From: Chthoniobacteraceae bacterium
GTDB taxonomy: Bacteria > Verrucomicrobiota > Verrucomicrobiia > Chthoniobacterales > Chthoniobacteraceae
Direction: 5' to 3'
Length of the DNA: 64,000 nucleotides
Assembly (NCBI GenBank): GCA_028293625.1
Contig: JAQGOL010000025.1
Coordinates: 62,001-126,000, forward strand
This document shows positions 36,154 to 42,768 of this stretch, in pieces; position 1 is the stretch's first letter; every line of letters begins with the position of its first letter. A program made the translations under genes and the position numbers. The notes under the pieces were generated by a model that was not told the origin of the DNA, searched no databases, and worked only from the letters and a program-made list of their open reading frames with translations.

Positions 36154-37028
36154 TGCTCGGGGAACGGCTTTACACTCATTGGCGCGACGTGCTCGAAGTC
36201 GCGATCATCTGGGCCACCATCTACAATGCCTGGCTCTTTTTCCGCGGCACGCGTGGTGCCAAAGTCCTCACCGGCCTTGCCGTTCTCCTTCTGGTGGTGG
36301 CGCTTTGTTCGGAGATTTTTGAGCTCCCGGAAATCAGCTGGCTTTTTCGCAACCTGATTACCTTTCTGGCGTTCGCCCTCGTTGTGATTTTTCAGCCCGA
36401 ATTGCGGCGCGCCCTGGCCGCCCTCGGCAGCCATCATTTTTTTGCCTCCGTGACCCAAAACCGGGAATCGATCGAGGTCCTTTCAGAAGTCACCTTTGAG
36501 CTCGCCAACCGGCAGCTCGGCGCGCTGATGGCAGTCGAACGCGATACCAATATCAGCAGCTTCGCGGAAACCGGTGTCACCATCGAGTGCGAGCTCTCAC
36601 CTGAACTGGCCGTGAGCATCTTTTTCCCAAAGGCGCCCTTGCACGACGGCGGCATCATTCTGCGCGACGAGCGGATCATCTCGGCGGCATGCGTTTTTCC
36701 CATCAGCCAGCGGGTGGACCTGGACCGGACACTTGGCACCCGTCACCGTGCAGCCTTGGGATTGAGTGAAGAGTCCGATGCCGTGGTGATCGTGGTCAGC
36801 GAGGAAACCGGCATCGTTTCCATCTGCCACCGGGGCCAGATTGAACGCAATTTTAACCCGGAGAGCTTTAAACAGCGCCTCGGCCAGCTCCTCCTTCTCG
36901 AAAAAAATGAAGACGTTGATAAAACTGCTGCTGCAGCATTGGGTCGCCAAGATCGTCTCACTGGTGCTGGCAATCACCCTCTGGGGAGTGATCAAAAAAA
37001 GCATACAGACGACCGGCTCGCCTTCTAG
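36150..37028 (+). CDS. cdaA: Diadenylate cyclase CdaA
   Basis: The 292-aa c-di-AMP synthase has two or three N-terminal membrane helices (VLTGLAVLLLVVALCSEIF, LITFLAFALVVIFQPELRRAL) and a DAC domain with the catalytic APLHDGGIIL and GTRHRAALGLSEESDAVVIVVSEETG motifs. The usual CdaA core ends near residue 251 (LGQLLLLEKNED). The last ~40 residues (VDKTAAAALGRQDRLTGAGNH...) have no family look, because this stretch overlaps a YbbR-like frame. c-di-AMP controls osmolyte balance and wall homeostasis, and the cdaA-(ybbR)-glmM order is conserved in many bacteria. Confidence 0.95.
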   Translation: MMLGERLYTHWRDVLEVAIIWATIYNAWLFFRGTRGAKVLTGLAVLLLVVALCSEIFELPEISWLFRNLITFLAFALVVIFQPELRRALAALGSHHFFASVTQNRESIEVLSEVTFELANRQLGALMAVERDTNISSFAETGVTIECELSPELAVSIFFPKAPLHDGGIILRDERIISAACVFPISQRVDLDRTLGTRHRAALGLSEESDAVVIVVSEETGIVSICHRGQIERNFNPESFKQRLGQLLLLEKNEDVDKTAAAALGRQDRLTGAGNHPLGSDQKKHTDDRLAF

Positions 37029-37065
37029 AATCCAGTTCAACTCCGAGCGTCCCTTCCATTTTTAA
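36907..37065 (+). CDS. Mini YbbR/CdaR-like membrane peptide overlapping cdaA
   Basis: A 52-aa frame starting MKTLIKLLLQHWVAKIVSLVLAITLWGVIKKS, which matches the N-terminal helix of YbbR/CdaR proteins (K-hydrophobic-LAIxLW pattern). The periplasmic YbbR repeats are missing. It sits between cdaA and glmM, the normal position of cdaR, but overlaps cdaA by 122 nt in the +1 frame. Its ATG follows directly after an A7 tract. There is no clear Shine-Dalgarno. It may be a separate peptide that regulates CdaA or the product of slippage at A7; a homopolymer sequencing error is the third possibility. Confidence 0.55.
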   Translation: MKTLIKLLLQHWVAKIVSLVLAITLWGVIKKSIQTTGSPSRIQFNSERPFHF

Positions 37066-37068
37066 TTC

Positions 37069-38517
37069 ATGTCAGAACTTCCAAAAATGCCAGCCGTGGG
37101 GATCGCGCCGCGCATCATCGAACGCTCCCTGGAACAACAACGCAAACTCTTCGGCACCGACGGTGTGCGGGGCACAGCCAATATTGAGCCTGTCACCGCC
37201 GAGACCGCGCTCAAACTAGGCCGGGCGGCCGCGCATATTTTTATGCAGATGAGTGAGAAGGCAGGCCGCGCCCATGGCCGCCCGAGGGTGGTCATCGGCA
37301 AGGATACGCGGCTGAGCGGTTACATGCTTGAAAACGCGCTTGCCGCCGGAGTGATGTCGCTGGGCGTTGACGTCCTGCTCATCGGACCGCTCCCCTCGCC
37401 CGGCATCGCTTACATCACCCGCTCGCTTCGCGCCGACGCCGGCATCGTGCTCAGCGCCTCGCACAATCCGTACGAGGACAATGGCATCAAATTTTTCCGG
37501 CACGATGGCTATAAACTCGACGACGCCATCGAACAGCGCATCGAACAGCTTGTTTTCAGCGGCGAAATCGAGTCGATCCGCCCCACCGCCGGCAATATCG
37601 GCCGTGCCACCCGCATTGATGATGCGCTCGGACGTTATGTCGAGTTTGCCAAGGCCAGTTTTCCCCGCGGCCGGACGCTCGAACAGATGCGGATCGCGCT
37701 CGATACGGCCAATGGCGCCGCCTACAAGTCGTCGCCCTGTATTTTAAGGGAACTCGGCGCGGACCTCATTGTCGCGCACAACACCCCCAATGGCCGCAAT
37801 ATCAACCGGGACTGCGGCAGCACGCACCCGGAGGCGATCCAGAGGCTCGTCAAAGAGACCGGCGCGCAAATCGGCATCAGCCACGACGGCGACGCCGACC
37901 GGGTCATCCTTTGCGATGAATTGGGCGAGCTCGTCGATGGGGATGAAATCATGGCGATCGCGGCACTCGACCTGATCAAGAGCGGGCGCCTGGTCAATAA
38001 CACGCTCGTTACCACCATTATGAGCAATTTCGGGCTGAACGAGACCCTTACCCGCAATGAGGGTTACGTCCTTCGCACCAAGGTCGGCGACCGTTACGTG
38101 ATCGAGGCAATGATGAAAGGCGCCTACAACCTCGGCGGCGAACAGAGCGGCCACATGATCTTCCGCGATTTCTCCACCACCGGAGATGGCATCGTCAGCG
38201 CACTCCAAATCCTTCGCATCATGGTCGAAACAGGCAAGCCGCTCAGCGAGCTCAAAAAATGCCTGATAAAATATCCGCAGGCCCAGCGCAATATGCGGGT
38301 CCGGGAGAAACGGCCGCTTGAGCAAATGCCCGAAGTCACGCGCCTCATTGAAGAAACCGAGCGCAAACTGGGCGGCGCGGGCCGTGTCCTTTTACGTTAT
38401 TCAGGGACTGAACCGAAGATCCGGCTCCTGATCGAGGGCCGCGATAACGACAGCATTAACGAGCAAGCTGATCACATTGCCGGATTGATTATTGAATCGA
38501 TCGGCGAACTTAATTGA
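37069..38517 (+). CDS. glmM: Phosphoglucosamine mutase
   Basis: This 482-aa enzyme converts glucosamine-6-phosphate to glucosamine-1-phosphate for peptidoglycan and LPS. The active-site serine loop is GIVLSASHNPYEDNGIKFF, the metal loop is ISHDGDADRVILCDE, the sugar-binding loop is GGEQSGHMI and the phosphate-binding loop is LRYSGTEPKIRLLIEG. KLFGTDGVRGTAN is the family N-terminus, here preceded by ~26 extra residues. It starts 3 nt after the mini-YbbR stop. CdaA and GlmM are known to interact in other bacteria, which fits this operon. Confidence 0.97.
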   Translation: MSELPKMPAVGIAPRIIERSLEQQRKLFGTDGVRGTANIEPVTAETALKLGRAAAHIFMQMSEKAGRAHGRPRVVIGKDTRLSGYMLENALAAGVMSLGVDVLLIGPLPSPGIAYITRSLRADAGIVLSASHNPYEDNGIKFFRHDGYKLDDAIEQRIEQLVFSGEIESIRPTAGNIGRATRIDDALGRYVEFAKASFPRGRTLEQMRIALDTANGAAYKSSPCILRELGADLIVAHNTPNGRNINRDCGSTHPEAIQRLVKETGAQIGISHDGDADRVILCDELGELVDGDEIMAIAALDLIKSGRLVNNTLVTTIMSNFGLNETLTRNEGYVLRTKVGDRYVIEAMMKGAYNLGGEQSGHMIFRDFSTTGDGIVSALQILRIMVETGKPLSELKKCLIKYPQAQRNMRVREKRPLEQMPEVTRLIEETERKLGGAGRVLLRYSGTEPKIRLLIEGRDNDSINEQADHIAGLIIESIGELN

Positions 38518-38538
38518 AGCCGCGCTGAAGTGGGCACG

Positions 38539-39168
38539 ATGATCGGCAGCCTCTTTCTGACCGGCACGGACACCGACGTGGGGAAAACCTACGTTGCGGC
38601 GCTGCTGATCAAGGCATTGCGGGAACGCGGTGTCGATGCGGTCGGGATGAAACCGATCTGTTGCGGCCTGCGGTTGGACGCCGAGATCCTTCACGAGGCG
38701 TGCGATGCGGCGATTCCGCTCAATGAAGTCAATCCCGTCTGGTTACGGACACCGGCGGCGCCTTACACGGCGGCGCTGATTGAAAATCGTCCGATCGACC
38801 TGGCGTTGATCCGGGAAACTTACAGCCGGCTGAGAAAGAGGCATTCCGCCCTTATTGTCGAGGGCGTTGGCGGCTGGCGTGTCCCGATCACTGAACGCTA
38901 TTTTGTCAGCGATCTGGCGATCGAAATGGGTCTGCCAGTGGCGGTGGTGGTGGCCAATAAGCTGGGGGCTCTGAATCACGCCCTGCTCACCGTGGAATCT
39001 GTCAAAGCGAGCGGCCTGATTTGCGCCGGGATCATTTTAAATGAAAATTCGGCAGTTACTTGCGATTTGGCGGCAAGCACGAACCGCTCGGTACTCGAAT
39101 CTCTTTTAGACGTGCCAGTGCTTTTTGAGATCAAACACGGCGAGAACGGGCTGATAATGGCGGGCTAA
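38539..39168 (+). CDS. bioD: Dethiobiotin synthetase
   Basis: A 209-aa ATPase that closes the ureido ring of dethiobiotin from DAPA and CO2. The P-loop is GTDTDVGKTYVAALL, followed by MKPICCGLR, IVEGVGGWRVPI (Mg-binding) and VVVANKLGALNHALLT; all are typical of BioD. The KPICCG segment differs from the more usual KPVxxG/Sx form. The ATG at 38539 gives the natural start; a GTG at 38530 is also in frame. No other biotin genes are nearby; it closes the folP-glmM operon, 21 bp after glmM. Confidence 0.93.
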   Translation: MIGSLFLTGTDTDVGKTYVAALLIKALRERGVDAVGMKPICCGLRLDAEILHEACDAAIPLNEVNPVWLRTPAAPYTAALIENRPIDLALIRETYSRLRKRHSALIVEGVGGWRVPITERYFVSDLAIEMGLPVAVVVANKLGALNHALLTVESVKASGLICAGIILNENSAVTCDLAASTNRSVLESLLDVPVLFEIKHGENGLIMAG

Positions 39169-39276
39169 AGAACCCGGAGTTGGGTGGTGGAAGCGATGTT
39201 CGCTTAACGACATTCGTGTCAGGAAAAGCGACAGTTTTTCAGGCCGGTTCGGCGGCGGCTCTCTGTAAGCTGGGGT

Positions 39277-39292
39277 TGGCACCTCGATTGCT
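39277..39292 (+). promoter_or_regulatory. Sigma-54 (-24/-12) promoter
   Basis: TTGGCAC-CTCGA-TTGCT matches the sigma-54 consensus TGGCAC-N5-TTGCW exactly, with the GG-N10-GC core. Transcription should start near 39302, about 24 nt before the ATG of the START-like gene. It is in the only intergenic gap (157 bp) between bioD and that gene. A sigma-54 activator gene is present elsewhere in the window. Confidence 0.8.
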
Positions 39293-39325
39293 AAAAGCTC
39301 TACACCAACGCCAATTGCCTTCGCC

Positions 39326-39820
39326 ATGTTGATCCAAAAAATCTTTCACGTCTGCCAAAGTCTCGATGAAACCCAGAAACGGCTAGTCGAAATTGGCCAT
39401 CATCTCGGTTCGCTCGATGGGGTCAAACTTTGCGCCGAGGAAAATCAACCCACCCACCTTGAATTAGCCGCCGGCAACGGTTTTCACGCCCATGTTCATC
39501 TCGAGCAACTTCCCTGTGAGGATGCCGATCAGATTCTTTTCCGCTCAGTCGATGGGGATATCGAAGTGACCGGACTGCTGGAGCTTTTCGCGATCCGCGC
39601 CGACCTCACTGAAGTGCAGCTCACCCTCGATTACGCGCTTGGCGAATCGGGGCAGGGTCTCCTTGACGTGGCCACGACTTCGTTCGATCGGTTTGTAAAT
39701 CGGCAACTGCGCACGGTCAAAGCTTGGCTCGCGACCGGTGTTGTGGAATTACGCGCACCTCGGGAGCGGCGGCTCCGTTCGCGAATGGGCGCAAATCGAC
39801 AGTGGCAGTTTGCCCACTAA
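39326..39820 (+). CDS. SRPBCC/START-like protein, probably sigma-54 dependent
   Basis: The protein has 164 aa. It begins MLIQKIFHVCQSLDETQKRLVEIGHHL, and its middle (VDGDIEVTGLLELFAIRADLTEVQLTLDYALGESGQGLLDVATTSFDRFVNRQLRTVKAWL) has the strand order and final long helix of the START/SRPBCC lipid- or ligand-binding fold. There is no signal peptide. The ligand is unknown. It has its own sigma-54 promoter and a strong terminator, so it is a single-gene transcript responding to a sigma-54 activator, and thus to a specific stress or nutrient signal. Confidence 0.6.
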   Translation: MLIQKIFHVCQSLDETQKRLVEIGHHLGSLDGVKLCAEENQPTHLELAAGNGFHAHVHLEQLPCEDADQILFRSVDGDIEVTGLLELFAIRADLTEVQLTLDYALGESGQGLLDVATTSFDRFVNRQLRTVKAWLATGVVELRAPRERRLRSRMGANRQWQFAH

Positions 39821-39861
39821 GCGCGTTGATCTTTTTTCCAGACATCAAGCTGGAGAAAACA

Positions 39862-39899
39862 GGCGGCTCTCGTTGAGGAGGACGAGAGCCGCCTTTTTT
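39862..39899 (+). terminator. Strong rho-independent terminator
   Basis: A perfect 12-bp GC-rich stem (GGCGGCTCTCGT / ACGAGAGCCGCC) with an 8-nt loop is followed by T6. It ends the START-like transcript. On the minus strand the stem is followed by TGTTTTC, so it also terminates the convergent aminotransferase gene, which ends 12 bp away. Confidence 0.92.
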
Positions 39900-39911
39900 C
39901 ATGCTCTGATT

Positions 39912-41324
39912 TCACCCGGCCTTCGTGGCGGACTCGGCAGTATTGGAGCGTTTAAGGGTGTGCTTGACGAAATTGGCGCCCAGATCCCACATCGGTCCCG
40001 GAAACTTGCGGCACGCATCGAGCACTGAATCGAGTGCCCCGACAAAGTGGGCGATTTCTTTTTCTCCAATTATCAGCGGTGGCAGGATCTTCACGACGTC
40101 CATCCCGTGACCGGCCAGCTGGCTTAACACGCGGTGCTTGCTAAGAAGACCTGTGACGAGCATTTGACCGAAAAGCTCGGGCTCGACTTTGTGGAGGAAT
40201 TTCCAGCCCATGCGCATCGCCATCTCGCGCGGTTCATGGAATTCAATGGCGATCATCAAGCCAAGTCCGCGGACTTCCTTGATAAGGGAATGCTTTTCTT
40301 TGAGCTTTGAAATGCGCGCCAACAATTCGGCGCCAACGGTGCGGGCGCGTTCCACCAGGTTCTCTTCTTCGATAACCTGCAAAGTGGCGAGCCCGCATGC
40401 CATGGCGAGGTTGTTGCGGCCGAATGTGGAGGAATGCACCACGCAACGGTCGAGCCGGCTGAAAGTTTTTTGGTAAATGGAGCGGCGTGTAATCACCGCC
40501 GCGCATGGCACATAACCGCCGCTAAGCGACTTTGCCACGGTGATGATGTCAGGCTCCAGATCCCAATGCTCAAAGCCCCACCAGCGGCCGGTGCGGCCGA
40601 GGCCGGTCTGCACTTCATCGCAAACCAGCAGGGTTCCATATTGCCTGCAAAGGCGTTGGGCTTGCTGATAAAAATCGCCCGCTGGCAGATTCACCCCCTT
40701 GCCTTGAACAGGCTCGATAATGAATGCGGCGAATTGCCTGGTGGAAAGCCGCTTTTCAAGCGCGGCAAGATCGTTCTTGGGCACCCGTTCGCACGACTGA
40801 AGCAACGGCCCGAATCCCTCGCGGAAATGCTCGTCGCCCATGACCGAAAGCGCCCCGTTGGAGAGCCCATGGAATGAACCATCGAGCGAGAGCAGGCCCG
40901 CGCGTCCCGTGGCGGCGCGCGCAAATTTGATTGCACCTTCCACCGACTCGGCGCCCGAGTTGCAGAAAAAAACGGCATCCAGATGAGGCGGCGTCTTTTT
41001 GAGAAGCGCCTCGGCGAGGAGTCCGCTCAGGAGCGAGCAATCCATCTGCACCATATTGGGCAGATCAAGTTCAAGCACGTCATGAATGGCGCGCTTTACC
41101 GAAGGATGATTGCGGCCCACGTTATAAACGCTGTAACCGCTCAGGAAATCGAGATACGCATTCCCCTCCAGATCATACAGCCACGCACCCTGCGCGTTGG
41201 CGTAAACCCGGTCAAACCCGATGATCCGTTGGACATCGACCAAAGTCCGGTTCAGATGCCGGGCATGGAGGTCGTAATTTTCACCGAGGCGCGAGGCAAT
41301 AAGCCCTTTCAAATCAAACGACAT
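39912..41324 (-). CDS. Class III aminotransferase (aspartate aminotransferase family protein)
   Basis: A 470-aa PLP enzyme from the ATG at 41324 (MSFDLKGLIASRLGENYDLHARHLN). The typical blocks are FFCNSGAESVEGAIKFARAATGRAG, IIEPVQGKGVNLPAGDF, LVCDEVQTGLGRTG and the Schiff-base Lys in IITVAKSLSGGYVPCAA. It transfers an amino group from a donor such as an omega-amine or acetylornithine; the N-terminus and the GKG insert recall the HpnO-like subgroup linked to aminobacteriohopanetriol, but this is tentative. The ORF-track start extends 61 codons through non-coding sequence. Confidence 0.9.
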   Translation of the reverse strand: MSFDLKGLIASRLGENYDLHARHLNRTLVDVQRIIGFDRVYANAQGAWLYDLEGNAYLDFLSGYSVYNVGRNHPSVKRAIHDVLELDLPNMVQMDCSLLSGLLAEALLKKTPPHLDAVFFCNSGAESVEGAIKFARAATGRAGLLSLDGSFHGLSNGALSVMGDEHFREGFGPLLQSCERVPKNDLAALEKRLSTRQFAAFIIEPVQGKGVNLPAGDFYQQAQRLCRQYGTLLVCDEVQTGLGRTGRWWGFEHWDLEPDIITVAKSLSGGYVPCAAVITRRSIYQKTFSRLDRCVVHSSTFGRNNLAMACGLATLQVIEEENLVERARTVGAELLARISKLKEKHSLIKEVRGLGLMIAIEFHEPREMAMRMGWKFLHKVEPELFGQMLVTGLLSKHRVLSQLAGHGMDVVKILPPLIIGEKEIAHFVGALDSVLDACRKFPGPMWDLGANFVKHTLKRSNTAESATKAG

Positions 41325-41368
41325 GGAAAGAAAAATCTGATGAACGCAAGGCAGGCAAGCCCATCGTG

Positions 41369-41413
41369 CGGGCTCCCTGCATGGAGCCCGCCACCGGAGG
41401 ATCCGCTGGCGGG
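41369..41413 (-). other. Two overlapping hairpins between xylA and the aminotransferase gene
   Basis: CGGGCTCC-CTGCAT-GGAGCCCG (41369-41390) and CCCGCCA-N13-TGGCGGG (41387-41413) share CCCG, so they are mutually exclusive. They lie in the 106-bp gap after the xylA stop. No T-tract follows on the minus strand, so a mutually exclusive RNA switch or mRNA-stability element is more likely than a terminator. Confidence 0.4.
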
Positions 41414-41430
41414 CAGATGAGCAACGGTTT

Positions 41431-42744
41431 TTAGATAAACTCGTTGATGAGGTTTTCGAGGAATTCCTGACGCCCGCTGCTGTTGGCGGCGGCCTCCCCT
41501 TTTTCAAGCATCAGCGTTTCGAGCGAACGAAAGCTTTCCTTGCCGGCTTCAATTCGCGCTCCAACGCCGCTCTCCCATGAAGCGTAGCGTTGCTTTACAA
41601 AGCCATCGAGGCGGCCATCGGCACGGATCGCGGAGGCGATTTTCAAACCCCGGGCAAAAGCGTCCATCCCGCCGACATGCGCATGAAAGAGATCTTCAGG
41701 GTCGATGCTCTCGCGCCGCACTTTGGAATCGAAATTGACGCCGCCCGTGGTGAGGCCGCCATATTTAAGGATCCCAAGCATGCACTGCGTCGTGAGATAG
41801 ATGTCGGTTGGAAACTGGTCGGTATCCCAGCCAAGAAGCAAGTCGCCGGTATTGGCGTCGATACTGCCAAGTGCTCCCGCAGCCCCGGCCACCTCGATTT
41901 CGTGCTGCATGCTGTGACCGGCAAGCGTGGCGTGATTGGTCTCCAGATTGAGTTTAAAATGCGGCAACAGATCAAATTCGCGCAGGAAATTCAGGCAGGC
42001 CGCGGCATCGCTGTCGTACTGGTGCTTGGTCGGTTCTTTCGGCTTGGGCTCAATGTAAAACTGCCCTTTGAAACCGATCTCCTTTGCGTAATCGACCGCC
42101 AGATGAAGAAACCTGGCCAGATGCTCAAGCTCACGTTTCATATCCGTGTTCCAGAGCGTCGAGTACCCCTCGCGGCCGCCCCAGAACGTGTAACCTTCAC
42201 CGCCGAGTTCGTGGGTCACTTCAATCGCCTTTTTCACCTGAGCCGCTCCAAAAGCGAACACCTCGGCATTTGGGCTCGTCGCCGCGCCGTGCATGTAACG
42301 GGGATGCACAAAGAGCTGCGCTGTGCCCCACAATAATTTAATCCCGGTGCGCTCCTGCTGCGCTTTCAACATCGCCACGATCGTGTCGAGCCATTCATTG
42401 GATTCACGTAAGGTCTGGCCATGCGGCGCCACGTCGCGGTCGTGAAAGGCATAAAACGGCACGCCTAGCTTTTCGCAAAACTCAAAGAAAACCGGGACAC
42501 GCGCCTTGGCGAGATCGAGTCCGCTCCTGCCCGTATCCCAAGGGCGAATCGCGGTCGGGCCGCCAAACATATCCGCACCCTGGCCGCACATGGTATGCCA
42601 ATAGACGCCTGAAAAGCGCAAGTGCTCGCGCATGGGGCGGCCTTCGACAATTTCATCCGGATTATAATGTTTAAACGAGAGAGGGTTCCTGGATTTTGGT
42701 CCCTCGTAGGCAATCTTTGTAACGTTCGGAAAATGCTCGGACAT
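41431..42744 (-). CDS. xylA: Xylose isomerase
   Basis: The 437-aa enzyme converts D-xylose to D-xylulose (and glucose to fructose). It contains the family blocks [34 protein letters not shown] (catalytic His), [34 protein letters not shown] (metal-binding Glu) and [15 protein letters not shown]. Class II length and N-terminus ([31 protein letters not shown]) fit. There is no xylB next to it. It lies 24 bp after the PVC-type dehydrogenase gene on the same strand, so the two may be co-transcribed in sugar use. Confidence 0.97.
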   Translation of the reverse strand: MSEHFPNVTKIAYEGPKSRNPLSFKHYNPDEIVEGRPMREHLRFSGVYWHTMCGQGADMFGGPTAIRPWDTGRSGLDLAKARVPVFFEFCEKLGVPFYAFHDRDVAPHGQTLRESNEWLDTIVAMLKAQQERTGIKLLWGTAQLFVHPRYMHGAATSPNAEVFAFGAAQVKKAIEVTHELGGEGYTFWGGREGYSTLWNTDMKRELEHLARFLHLAVDYAKEIGFKGQFYIEPKPKEPTKHQYDSDAAACLNFLREFDLLPHFKLNLETNHATLAGHSMQHEIEVAGAAGALGSIDANTGDLLLGWDTDQFPTDIYLTTQCMLGILKYGGLTTGGVNFDSKVRRESIDPEDLFHAHVGGMDAFARGLKIASAIRADGRLDGFVKQRYASWESGVGARIEAGKESFRSLETLMLEKGEAAANSSGRQEFLENLINEFI

Positions 42745-42768
42745 GAGTTAAATGGGGTTTGGTTGGGG

